Assembly: GCA_964504335.1 (NCBI GenBank)
Contig: CAZDET010000001.1
Location: 62,001 to 126,000, forward strand
DNA length: 64,000 nt
Source of the DNA: CAZDET01 sp964504335
GTDB lineage: Bacteria > Bacteroidota > Bacteroidia > Chitinophagales > Saprospiraceae
Reading direction: 5' to 3'
In this document: positions 25,565 through 33,731 of the stretch, one piece after another
Numbering within the stretch: the stretch's first letter is position 1
How the letters are laid out: each line of letters starts with the position of its first letter
The notes under the pieces: model-generated
Told to the model about the DNA's origin: nothing
Database searches by the model: none
What the model saw: only the letters and a program-made list of their open reading frames with translations
Program-made: the position numbers and the translations under genes

Positions 25565-26770
25565 TTACAAAGCGCCGTCGACGTAGTCTTGCAAATAGGC
25601 AAATCGATCCGTCAGTTTCCCATTTTCGGCAATGGTGGCGCGCTCCAATACGGCGCTATCCGGTTTATCGAATTCCGGAAGCACATGCTCGATAAATTGC
25701 TGCCCGAAGGCCCGGGAAGCATCCCGTGGCAGCTCGCTGGGCAAATTATCGATGGCCATCACATCCACTACGTCCGGCTGGTACGGTTCGACCACCTGCT
25801 TCTCGTATACGTGATAACCGTACACAGGTTCGGCGATTGTGGAAGGTTGTAGGGTAGAGGGGATCGAAGCCTCCGGAGCAATATCGCAGGTGACGTCGGC
25901 AATGGTGCGAATGCGGAAGTCGGGCCGGGCCATTTCCTGGGGCGTGAAAAAGGCAGGAGCGCGGTTGTCCCAGTAAATGCCGTTGATCATTACATCGGCC
26001 GATTGTGCGTAGGGTAAGAAATTGCTGGCGTACGCCTCCGGATGGCTGTAAAAATGCTGTTTTTCGAAGGCCGCTCCGTCCTTGCGGCGGGCGTACTCCT
26101 GCCCGTCGAGTTGGGTGTATACCGCCTCCGGAAACGCCTCGTTCAGAAATTCAGCGGGTTCTACCCGGCGGATTCCCATATCGTCCAGCACCTTTGCCGC
26201 GCCAGCCCCTACCCGACCGGTGCCCGTTAGTACAATTCGACAAGCAGGTAGCTCCAGTTGCTGATAATAGGGCAAGGCCGCTGCGTAGTCGTGGAGCTCG
26301 TGCAGCCGGGGCAACTCGAAGTGCCCCGTGCGCTGTCCGTAGGTGAATAGTGCATTGTGCGCCCCAACCATTCCGGCGTAAAACCCAAACGCAATCAATC
26401 GCTGACCGGCCTCATTGGTGATCACCTCGTAATCGATGAGTCGGATGCCCCGATCGAGGATAGCTCGAAGCAACGGGCGGTTGTAGGGCTGCTTTTTGAT
26501 GACGTGGGCAAACATGCAGTAGGTTTTCCCGGGAATGAGCTTAGCTATGGGAACTTCTTTCACTCCCATCAGCAGATCGGCTGCGGTCAGGTCTTCGCGC
26601 AGCTCGACACCCGCTTCCTCGTACTCGGCATTGCGGAAGGCGCGCAGGGGGGATGGCTGTACAAATACGTGGTGATTTCCAAGCTGATTAATCTGGGCGC
26701 ACTGCTCCGGAATGAGCGCTACGCGGGCATCGGGGGGCGCTTTTCCCTCCCGGATAATTCCTATTTGCAT
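25565..26770 (-). CDS. Saccharopine dehydrogenase (lysine-forming)-like NAD(P)-dependent oxidoreductase
   Basis: 401 residues with the alanine dehydrogenase/transhydrogenase-type N-terminal domain (MQIGIIREGKAPPDARVALIPEQ) and a central Rossmann fold (LTGTGRVGAGAAKVLDDMG, about residue 180). The C-terminal part (DVMINGIYWDNRAPAFFTPQEM, ADVTCDIAPEASIPST) resembles LYS1-type saccharopine dehydrogenases rather than alanine dehydrogenase. The substrate assignment is by family similarity only. It is divergent from the DASS transporter gene. Confidence 0.75.
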   Translation of the reverse strand: MQIGIIREGKAPPDARVALIPEQCAQINQLGNHHVFVQPSPLRAFRNAEYEEAGVELREDLTAADLLMGVKEVPIAKLIPGKTYCMFAHVIKKQPYNRPLLRAILDRGIRLIDYEVITNEAGQRLIAFGFYAGMVGAHNALFTYGQRTGHFELPRLHELHDYAAALPYYQQLELPACRIVLTGTGRVGAGAAKVLDDMGIRRVEPAEFLNEAFPEAVYTQLDGQEYARRKDGAAFEKQHFYSHPEAYASNFLPYAQSADVMINGIYWDNRAPAFFTPQEMARPDFRIRTIADVTCDIAPEASIPSTLQPSTIAEPVYGYHVYEKQVVEPYQPDVVDVMAIDNLPSELPRDASRAFGQQFIEHVLPEFDKPDSAVLERATIAENGKLTDRFAYLQDYVDGAL

Positions 26771-26829
26771 GGGCGGCTTTAGTTGCAGGTATTAAAACCG
26801 CGGCAAGCTACGGAAAAGGTACCAGATAC

Positions 26830-26837
26830 TATATTTG
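26830..26837 (+). promoter_or_regulatory. -7 box of the DASS transporter gene
   Basis: TATATTTG, exact to TAnnTTTG, only 4 nt before the ATG at 26842; as for guaB this implies a leaderless or near-leaderless message. No good -33 element. Confidence 0.5.
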
Positions 26838-26841
26838 CTCC

Positions 26842-28278
26842 ATGCGACGATATCTGCTGTCACTGTCTACCCTCCTATCCGGTCCGCTCATCTTTGTGTT
26901 GATGCTCCTGCTTCCACGTCCGGAGGGGCTCTCCGAAGAGGCCTGGCGCGTGCTGGCCCTTGCTGCATTTATGGTTGTTTGGTGGATTACCGAGGGAGTA
27001 CCCATTCCCGTGACCGCTCTGCTACCGATTGTGATGCTGCCCCTACTGGGCGTTAGCTCCGCGCGGGAAGCCAGCGCCCCCTATGCCAGCCCCATTGTCT
27101 TTTTATTCATGGGGGGCTTTGTGCTGGCCCTTGCGCTGGAGCGGTGGCAACTGCACCGCCGCATTGCGCTTTCCATCGTTCGCATTACAGGGAGCAATGC
27201 CAACGGGATCATTTTCGGCTTCATGCTGGCCACCTTTACCCTGAGCATGTGGATTAGCAATACGGCCACGGCGGTGATGATGCTCCCGATTGCCCAGTCG
27301 GTCGTGCAACTGCTCAGCCGCGAACGCGGGCCAGCGGAGCGGGGCATGTTTACCTTCAAAATTGCCCTCATGCTTGGCATTGCCTATAGTGCCAATATTG
27401 GGGGTACCGCCACGATCATCGGAACGCCGCCAAACGTAGTGCTGGTTGGATTCATGCAGGAGACTTACAATTACGAGCTAACCTTCGCCGCCTGGTTGCC
27501 CTTGGGGCTCACGTTTTCCATCATTCTGCTTGGGATCACCTACTTTTTGTTGGTGCGCATACTCTATCCGAGTGGCCTGGGCAGTTTCTCTGGGGCGCGG
27601 GCGCTCATCGACCGCGAGCTCGCCGAATTGGGCTCCATTGGCCGGGCAGAGAAACGGGTGCTCACCATTTTTGCCGCCACTGCCCTGGCCTGGATTTTTC
27701 GCACTCAACTAAATACCCTGACCGGCCTGAGCATTAGCGATCCCGAAATTGCCATGCTCTCGGCGATTTTGTTGTTTGCCACGCCACTCAACCTCCGCAA
27801 ACGGGAATTCTTGCTCCGCTGGGAAGACACGACCAGGCTGCCCTGGGGTATTCTGTTATTATTTGGCGGAGGGCTTAGCCTCGCCGCCGCTCTGCAGAGC
27901 GTTGGGATCATCGATCTGATCGGTGCTCAATTTGCGGATCGCTCGATTGCTCCCGTTTTGCTCATCCTCGGCCTGACGAGCGTGAGTTTGTTCCTGACGG
28001 AAATCATGTCGAATGTAGCCCTGGTTAATGTATTTCTTCCGGTGGTCGCCGGGATTGCGCTGGCCTCCAACATTCCGGTGTTGCAAATTTGCGCGCCGGT
28101 TACCCTGGCCGCGAGTTGTGCGTTCATGCTACCCATGTCGACTCCGCCCAACGCCATTGTATTTGCCAGCGGCTATTTGCGCATCGCAGACATGGTTCGG
28201 GCAGGGGTTATTCTGAATGTGATTACCATTTTATTGGTCCTCCTGATGGCCCGGACATTACTTCCCCTGTTGTTTTGA
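26842..28278 (+). CDS. DASS/SLC13 family anion:sodium symporter
   Basis: 478-residue inner-membrane transporter with about 11-13 helices. The two SNT-type sodium/substrate motifs are visible: WISNTATAVMMLP in the first repeat and TEIMSNVALVNVFLP in the second, with ANIGGTATIIGTPPN in the first half and LPMSTPPNAIVF in the second. Members import dicarboxylates, tricarboxylates or sulfate with Na+. The substrate is undetermined. Confidence 0.92.
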   Translation: MRRYLLSLSTLLSGPLIFVLMLLLPRPEGLSEEAWRVLALAAFMVVWWITEGVPIPVTALLPIVMLPLLGVSSAREASAPYASPIVFLFMGGFVLALALERWQLHRRIALSIVRITGSNANGIIFGFMLATFTLSMWISNTATAVMMLPIAQSVVQLLSRERGPAERGMFTFKIALMLGIAYSANIGGTATIIGTPPNVVLVGFMQETYNYELTFAAWLPLGLTFSIILLGITYFLLVRILYPSGLGSFSGARALIDRELAELGSIGRAEKRVLTIFAATALAWIFRTQLNTLTGLSISDPEIAMLSAILLFATPLNLRKREFLLRWEDTTRLPWGILLLFGGGLSLAAALQSVGIIDLIGAQFADRSIAPVLLILGLTSVSLFLTEIMSNVALVNVFLPVVAGIALASNIPVLQICAPVTLAASCAFMLPMSTPPNAIVFASGYLRIADMVRAGVILNVITILLVLLMARTLLPLLF

Positions 28279-28651
28279 AACTATTTCTTCGATTTGGAAT
28301 AGCCAGACTTGCCTGCAAGGCTGCAAAGGCTTATCTTTAAGGAGAGTCCATTCTTACATCATGCTGCCTTATTAGCAGTATGAAACATCCAATGCAAAAT
28401 TTTTTGAACGGCCGTAGACATCGCTGGTAGTCGCGTGCGAATCGCACGCTTGGGCTGCCTGCATCCCTTAGGGTTGGCAGGTGTGGCGGGCGGGCCGTTT
28501 ATATTTCCCACCCACGTAATGGTGTGCGGCGGGCCGAGCCCAGGAACCGATCCAACTGTCGGGGGAATAACCTATTACTAATCCAATTACATCCGTTGCA
28601 TTCACTTTTGGGAACTATCGGAGGTGCCGTTTGTTTCCGCAATAAAACCGT
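28279..28651. other. Intergenic region ahead of msrA
   Basis: 373 bp holding the structured element at 28407-28499 and no gene. A TATATTTC (28500-28507) follows the element but its spacing to any -33 box is poor. Confidence 0.5.
28407..28499. other. GC-rich structured element of unknown nature
   Basis: A closing stem AACGGCC (28407-28413) / GGCCGTT (28493-28499) encloses a 7-bp hairpin GCGTGCG/CGCACGC (28433-28449) and a CTGCC/GGCAG arm (28455-28480) with an inner CCC/GGG, plus a possible GAC/GTC stem (28417-28432). The 93-nt cloverleaf-like outline and higher GC than its surroundings suggest either a structured RNA or a small palindromic mobile repeat. It is not a functional tRNA: there is no T-loop and no U before the would-be anticodon. 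Confidence 0.45.
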
Positions 28652-29245
28652 ATGTCCAACTCAGCGCCCAATACTTCTTCCACACCGTCCAATCCACAGG
28701 CTGCTCTCGAAACGGCCACGCTTGGCGGTGGCTGCTTCTGGTGTACCGAAGCGATTTTCCAGCAAGTGATAGGCGTCCACCAGGTAATGTCCGGCTATAG
28801 CGGAGGCACCAAGGAAACCGCCGACTACAAGATGGTTTGCTCCGGTACGACCGACCATGCCGAGGTCATCCAAATTCAGTTCGATTCGGCCGAAATTAGC
28901 TACGAGGATATCCTGAAGATCTTCTTTACTACCCACGATCCCACCACCCTCAACCGGCAGGGCAACGACCGGGGGCCGCAGTATCGATCCGTCATATTCT
29001 ACCATACTCCCGAGCAGCAGGCCACGGCCCAGCGCGTCATCGATGGTTTTGCTCCGCAAGTATGGGACGATCCTATCGTTACTCAGGTAGCGGCTTTTGA
29101 AGCCTTCTATCCGGCAGAAGCCTATCACCACAATTACTACCAAAATGTTGGTGATCGCAATCCTTATTGCTCGTACATTATTACACCAAAGGTGAGCAAG
29201 TTTCGCAAGCAATTTGCCGATAAGCTGAAGCCATCGGCGGCCTAG
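28652..29245 (+). CDS. msrA: Peptide methionine sulfoxide reductase MsrA
   Basis: Reduces methionine-S-sulfoxide in oxidised proteins. 197 residues with the catalytic GGGCFWCTE motif (about residues 25-33), GVHQVMSGYSGGT, TTDHAEVIQIQFD, and HDPTTLNRQGNDRGPQYRS, all standard. An extra Ser/Pro/Asn-rich N-terminus of some 20 residues precedes the fold; no export signal is evident. The stop is four bases from the end of the convergent gene. Confidence 0.95.
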   Translation: MSNSAPNTSSTPSNPQAALETATLGGGCFWCTEAIFQQVIGVHQVMSGYSGGTKETADYKMVCSGTTDHAEVIQIQFDSAEISYEDILKIFFTTHDPTTLNRQGNDRGPQYRSVIFYHTPEQQATAQRVIDGFAPQVWDDPIVTQVAAFEAFYPAEAYHHNYYQNVGDRNPYCSYIITPKVSKFRKQFADKLKPSAA

Positions 29246-29249
29246 CGGG

Positions 29250-30278
29250 CTATCTCCAACGCAGCCAGATCAGTTGATCCGGCGCGGCGTAATCCCATTT
29301 TTTGGATGTCCCTCCGGGTTTGAGCCGCTTGAATTCAATCCGGTCCAGCTTCTTGCCAATCTCCAGCGCCAGCAACATGAAGGAGGCGCGGAGATGGCGG
29401 AAGGCCTCCTGATCCCGCACGCGCAGCCCTACTTCTAATCGAAGTTGGTTCGGTTGCTCAAGTACTTCCCACAATTGATAGATGATGGGGGCACCTTGCA
29501 GGAGGTGTCCGTGCTTATCGCGAAAAACCCGCACCGGAGCGCGCGGATCGAGCAACTGCTTGTTGATGCTCGGCCCGAGCGAGCCCCTGGTCCAGTCCAG
29601 CAATTGTTCCCGGCTGGGTAAAATCGGTACATTCGCTTCGTCGATGAATGCCCGAGGGGCCAAATCATCCTGAGGAAGGATGGGACCCAAATGGTCGATG
29701 AGTACGTGCCCGGGCAAGGGCGTTTCGGAATCGGTGAAGTACGCGCCGATGATCAGGTACTCCAGGTTAGTACGAGGCTCAAATTCAAACGTGATTTCCT
29801 GCCAGGCATTCCCGACGATGGGCTCGCTCTGGGCCAGCAATTCGTTTTGGGTACACGACATGCGGCTTCCCAATAGCTGCACGATCACGGGGTTGTTAAA
29901 ATCCACTGGCAGCAGGGTTTCGCGATCCAGCGAATTGTAGTGGGGGCTGCGGGCCACGTGTACGCGCAATCGATAGCGCGTACCCGCCTGTAGCGGCTGC
30001 TGGAGGTGCTGCCCGATGCGCTCGTAGCTTCCGTTGGGACGCGTAACCAGACCGACGAAAGTATCCCCACTTTTTGGGAGCGTCTCCACCCCGAGAAATA
30101 CGATTGGGTGGATATCCGGAGGAGATTCACCGGGGAAATTGCAAAAATACCAGCCGTGCGGCGCTCGCCCCGGACCGGGGAGATCCTCAAACGACGGATT
30201 GCGAATAGCGATAGGAGTAGTTTGACCAACTATTGCCCCGCAGCTCAGGCAGTAGAGGCAACACAGCAAAAATTTCAT
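29250..30278 (-). CDS. Secreted protein of unknown function
   Basis: 342 residues with a signal peptide (MKFLLCCLYCLSCGAIVGQ). Residues about 25-200 look like a carbohydrate-binding jelly roll: NPSFEDLPGPGRAPHGW opens it, followed by TLPKSGDTFVGLVT and a ligand-binding-like edge. The C-terminal 140 residues are not recognised. It carries no obvious T9SS tail. The 37-residue membrane peptide lies 10 bp upstream of its start on the same strand. Confidence 0.65.
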   Translation of the reverse strand: MKFLLCCLYCLSCGAIVGQTTPIAIRNPSFEDLPGPGRAPHGWYFCNFPGESPPDIHPIVFLGVETLPKSGDTFVGLVTRPNGSYERIGQHLQQPLQAGTRYRLRVHVARSPHYNSLDRETLLPVDFNNPVIVQLLGSRMSCTQNELLAQSEPIVGNAWQEITFEFEPRTNLEYLIIGAYFTDSETPLPGHVLIDHLGPILPQDDLAPRAFIDEANVPILPSREQLLDWTRGSLGPSINKQLLDPRAPVRVFRDKHGHLLQGAPIIYQLWEVLEQPNQLRLEVGLRVRDQEAFRHLRASFMLLALEIGKKLDRIEFKRLKPGGTSKKWDYAAPDQLIWLRWR

Positions 30279-30288
30279 CTATGGTGCT

Positions 30289-30402
30289 TTAAAATGCACA
30301 CTTCCCAATGCTGACGAATATCGCCACCCAGACCAATCCCTTGATCAGAAAAAACAGGAATCCCGCAATGCCCAGGCGCTTCAGCCAGGTTTTAACAGCC
30401 AT
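30289..30402 (-). CDS. 37-residue single-pass membrane peptide
   Basis: Reads ATG at 30402 to TAA at 30289. The peptide starts MAVKTWLKRLGIAGFLFF and consists of a short basic head (K4, K8, R9) and one hydrophobic helix (about residues 11-32), then SIGKCAF. The layout, with KRLGIAGFLFFLIKG, recalls small conserved Bacteroidota membrane peptides seen from memory; a database search would decide. It lies between the carboxylase and the secreted-protein gene, all on the minus strand. Function is unknown. Confidence 0.6.
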   Translation of the reverse strand: MAVKTWLKRLGIAGFLFFLIKGLVWVAIFVSIGKCAF

Positions 30403-30476
30403 ATCGAATAACTTGAGTCATTTCCAACAGTAACGCAGGAAATGCCTATTTAGTCGATTCATTGCATCAGGAGTGT

Positions 30477-32111
30477 TCAGGTTTGTAAAACTCCGGGGTT
30501 GAAGGGTTCCATCGGCGCGTGGTTGGCCGCCTGAATGCCCCTGCTGATCCATTCCCGCGTCGCCCGCGGATCGATGATTGCATCAACCCAGAGTCGGGAG
30601 GCCGCGTAATACGGACTTGTCTGTTCATCGTACCGGGCCGTGATTTTTTCCAGTAGCTCGGCCTGATCCCGTTCGCTTAGTTCCTTACCCTGTGCCTTCA
30701 GGCCGCTCATTTGAATTTGCAACAGCGTGTTGGCAGCCTGTGCACCTCCCATTACGGCAATTTTGGCCGTCGGCCAGGCCACGATGAGCCGCGGGTCATA
30801 GGCCTTCCCACACATCGCATAGTTGCCCGCGCCGTAGCTGTTGCCCAGCACTACCGTAAATTTAGGCACCGTAGAATTGGATACCGCGTTCACCATTTTC
30901 GCGCCATCCTTGATGATGCCGCCCTGCTCGGAGCGCGACCCGACCATGAAGCCCGTCACATCGTGCAAGAATACGAGCGGGATTTTCTTTTGGTTGCAAT
31001 TCATGATGAATCGGGCCGCCTTATCGGCCGAATCCGAATAAATGACGCCCCCAAACTGCATCTCCCCCTTGGCACTTTTCACCAACTCTCGATTATTCAC
31101 CACAATACCCACCGACCAGCCGTCGATCCGGGCGTAGGCGCAGATGATCGTCTTTCCGTACCCTTCCTTATACTGGGTAAACTCACCACCGTCGACTAAG
31201 CACCGGAGCAATTCCACCGTCGGATAGGGCCGCGACGATTGTTCTGGCATGATGCTGAGTAGCTCCTCAGAAGTACCTCCGGGAGCCTGTGGCTCGATGC
31301 GATCAAAGCCGGTTTTCGGAAAATGGCCCATCTTATCTACGAGCTTCCGGATGGTGTCCAGGCAGGTCTGGTCGTCGGGCATTTTATAATCCGTCACGCC
31401 CGAAATCTCCGACTGGGTAGTGGCTCCGCCCAGGGTTTCTTTGTCGACGTCTTCCCCGATCGCCGCTTTTACCAGATACGGCCCGGCGAGAAAAATGGAG
31501 CCGGTTCCTTCAACGATCAGCGCCTCATCCGACATGATGGGCAGATAAGCACCGCCTGCGACGCAACTTCCCATAATGGCGGCAATTTGAGGGATGCCCA
31601 TACTCGACAGCCGGGCATTGTTGCGGAAAATGCGTCCGAAGTGCTCCTTGTCCGGAAAGATCTCATCCTGCATCGGCAAAAAAACCCCCGCACTATCGAC
31701 CAGATAGATGATGGGCAGGCGGTTTTCCATCGCAATTTCCTGCGCCCGCAGGTTTTTCTTGCCCGTAATGGGAAACCAGGCACCGGCTTTGACGGTGGCG
31801 TCGTTGGCGACGATCACGCACTGCCGCCCACATACGTTGCCCAGGCCAACAATCACGCCGCCCGCCGGGCAGCCGCCGTATTCTTCGTACATCCCGTAGC
31901 CGGCAAAGGCCCCAATTTCGAGAAAATTTGAGTCCTTATCGATTAGATAGTCGACCCGCTCGCGCGCGGTCATTTTTCCCTGCTTGTGCTGTTTGGCAAT
32001 GCGCTTGGGTCCTCCCCCCTCGTGAATGGCCTCCAGTCGGTTTTGGAGCCGGCCGAGGAGTATTTTCATCTGATCTTCGTTTTTACTCTTCTGGAGGTCG
32101 ATCTTTGCCAT
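30477..32111 (-). CDS. Acyl-CoA carboxylase beta (carboxyltransferase) subunit
   Basis: 544 residues of the biotin-dependent carboxyltransferase family with N- and C-terminal crotonase-like halves: KMTARERVDYLID, GGVIVGLGNVCGRQCVIVANDATVKAGAW, and GSYGAGNYAMCGKAYDPRLIVAWP-like residues in the second half. GGATTQSEISGVTDY sits where substrate-distinguishing residues of methylcrotonyl-CoA and propionyl-CoA carboxylases lie; length favours the methylcrotonyl type, so a role in leucine breakdown is a guess. No biotin-carboxylase alpha subunit is in the window. Confidence 0.9.
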   Translation of the reverse strand: MAKIDLQKSKNEDQMKILLGRLQNRLEAIHEGGGPKRIAKQHKQGKMTARERVDYLIDKDSNFLEIGAFAGYGMYEEYGGCPAGGVIVGLGNVCGRQCVIVANDATVKAGAWFPITGKKNLRAQEIAMENRLPIIYLVDSAGVFLPMQDEIFPDKEHFGRIFRNNARLSSMGIPQIAAIMGSCVAGGAYLPIMSDEALIVEGTGSIFLAGPYLVKAAIGEDVDKETLGGATTQSEISGVTDYKMPDDQTCLDTIRKLVDKMGHFPKTGFDRIEPQAPGGTSEELLSIMPEQSSRPYPTVELLRCLVDGGEFTQYKEGYGKTIICAYARIDGWSVGIVVNNRELVKSAKGEMQFGGVIYSDSADKAARFIMNCNQKKIPLVFLHDVTGFMVGSRSEQGGIIKDGAKMVNAVSNSTVPKFTVVLGNSYGAGNYAMCGKAYDPRLIVAWPTAKIAVMGGAQAANTLLQIQMSGLKAQGKELSERDQAELLEKITARYDEQTSPYYAASRLWVDAIIDPRATREWISRGIQAANHAPMEPFNPGVLQT

Positions 32112-32199
32112 CAGTGGAATTTTTGGTTGGGCGGGCCTAAGATATCTGATTTTTGATGCCCGCCGCAGTGGAAACGGTTAATTGTTAATACGCACCGCT

Positions 32200-32697
32200 A
32201 TGATTCAGATTTTCGCCACCGGCGGGACCTTCGACAAGGAGTACAACATGATCAACGGTACGCTCTTCTTTCGATCTACTCACTTGCCCAAGATGTTCGA
32301 ACGGGGCCGCTGCACCGTCGATATCAACATCAAAACCCTCATGATGATCGACAGCCTGGATATGACCGATACCGATCGACAAATACTACTGCACAACTGC
32401 CGCCGTGCACAAACCGATAAAATTCTCATAACGCACGGCACCGACCGACTCGTACACACCGCTCGCTACCTGGCGGAGGAAGGCATTCCCGACAAAACCG
32501 TAGTCCTGACCGGCGCCATGATTCCCTACGCCTTCGGCACTTCCTCCGACGGGTTCTTCAACCTGGGCAGTGCACTCGCATTCGTACAAATCCTCCCGCC
32601 CGGCGTTTACGTTGTGATGAACGGGCGCTATTTCAATTGGGATAATGTGCGTAAAAACCGTCAAACCGGATTATTCGAAGAACTAATCATCGATTAA
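32200..32697 (+). CDS. Short single-domain asparaginase
   Basis: 165 residues from the ATG at 32200, about half the length of normal type I/II L-asparaginases. The N-terminal domain catalytic set is present: Thr10 in ATGGTFD, Thr81-Asp82 in THGTD and Lys99 in PDKTVVLTGAM, followed by SSDGFFNLGSAL. The whole C-terminal domain, which completes the active site of a neighbouring subunit in classic enzymes, is absent. The stop is clean and the next gene begins three bases later, so this is a compact form and not a broken gene. It heads a three-gene unit with the small membrane protein and the nucleotidyltransferase. Confidence 0.82.
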   Translation: MIQIFATGGTFDKEYNMINGTLFFRSTHLPKMFERGRCTVDINIKTLMMIDSLDMTDTDRQILLHNCRRAQTDKILITHGTDRLVHTARYLAEEGIPDKTVVLTGAMIPYAFGTSSDGFFNLGSALAFVQILPPGVYVVMNGRYFNWDNVRKNRQTGLFEELIID

Positions 32698-32699
32698 CT

Positions 32700-32918
32700 A
32701 TGGATTACGTGGGGCTTACACTGGAATTGCTCTTTTTCGCCCTGGGCGTGTACGTGTATTTATTCAGCCGGGGCGTGTTTAAAGCCAAAGACCCCGATCG
32801 GCAGGCCAGGGTGGAGGCATTTCGAAAGGAAAATGCCGGCTGGATGCGCCTCCTTGGATTGGCACTGGCCGCCATCATGCTCGTCAATATTATCTTTCAC
32901 GTAGCCGATTTGCTTTGA
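32700..32918 (+). CDS. Small two-helix membrane protein
   Basis: 72 residues with two transmembrane helices (about 5-24 and 50-70) separated by a charged cytosolic or periplasmic loop (KAKDPDRQARVEAFRKEN). The start lies two bases after the asparaginase stop and the stop overlaps the next gene, so it is translated within an operon. I do not recognise the family. Confidence 0.7.
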   Translation: MDYVGLTLELLFFALGVYVYLFSRGVFKAKDPDRQARVEAFRKENAGWMRLLGLALAAIMLVNIIFHVADLL

Positions 32919-33685
32919 ATCCCGGCAATGCGATCCGCCCGATCGGTGGCTTCTACCGGCAACGCCCGGACGGCAGCATCATTAATCCCTCTGCGTACAT
33001 CGAGCTAACCGGCCCAACCAAATGCTGGACGGCCGCCGCAACCGCTTTCGTGCACCGGCAGCTCGGCCATCGCCTCCACAGCTTTTGGCTGCGCGGCTCC
33101 TATGCGCGCAACGCCGGAATATATCCACATTCGGATCTCGACCTGTTCATCCTCCTACACGATCCGGAGGCGGGGCGCTGGACGCCTAGCCCCTTGCAGG
33201 AAGGCCTGAGAAGCGAGCTCCGGGAGCAATGCGGCTACGAAGCGCCTCTCGAACTAATGCAATCCGCGTTCGAAGATCGGTTTAAGACCAGGAAACCCCG
33301 CCTGGCCATGTTGATTGCCACCCAATCCCGGTGTTTGTACGGAACAGACCTGACCGATGCCTTCGGTCGGTATTACCCGGGGCCCGATCTGGCCTTGAAC
33401 CAACGCTGGTGGCCCGATGATGTAGCCGCCTTTCTCAAACAGCCCCGTCCCAGCGCGGAAGCCGTACGCCAAATCTGCAAGCAAGGCCTGCGCACCGCTT
33501 TCGAATCAGTAATGGAAACCGCAGGATGCTTTACCACTGATCTTTTTTACTGTACGGCTATTGCGGCAAGGTATCGCCCCGAACTCGCCGCGATGCTTTG
33601 GCAGTTGCTCTGGCACTACAGTCAGCCGGAAGGGGCGGGCCCTGCCTGTCAGCGACTGCTCCGTCAATTGGGCCACCGCCTCTGA
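32915..33685 (+). CDS. Nucleotidyltransferase-domain protein
   Basis: 256 residues. The start is taken as TTG at 32915, overlapping the previous stop (TTGA); the next in-frame ATG would remove the active site. The polymerase-beta-type nucleotidyltransferase motif is plain: Gly61-Ser62 in WLRGSYARNAG and Asp74/Asp76 in YPHSDLDLFIL. The helical C-terminal half could hold the substrate. The motif resembles the catalytic head of GlnD-like uridylyltransferases, but the protein lacks their HD and ACT domains. Acceptor unknown; the neighbour is an asparaginase. Confidence 0.78.
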   Translation: MNPGNAIRPIGGFYRQRPDGSIINPSAYIELTGPTKCWTAAATAFVHRQLGHRLHSFWLRGSYARNAGIYPHSDLDLFILLHDPEAGRWTPSPLQEGLRSELREQCGYEAPLELMQSAFEDRFKTRKPRLAMLIATQSRCLYGTDLTDAFGRYYPGPDLALNQRWWPDDVAAFLKQPRPSAEAVRQICKQGLRTAFESVMETAGCFTTDLFYCTAIAARYRPELAAMLWQLLWHYSQPEGAGPACQRLLRQLGHRL

Positions 33686-33731
33686 CCCAAAATCCGTATA
33701 CTTGCGTACCTAAAAACGAGTCCCTTTGCTC

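Noticed and set aside
28407..28499. tRNA gene
   Set aside because: Size and closing stem fit a class II tRNA, but there is no TTC-containing T-loop, the would-be anticodon loop lacks U33 and the arms do not match in order.
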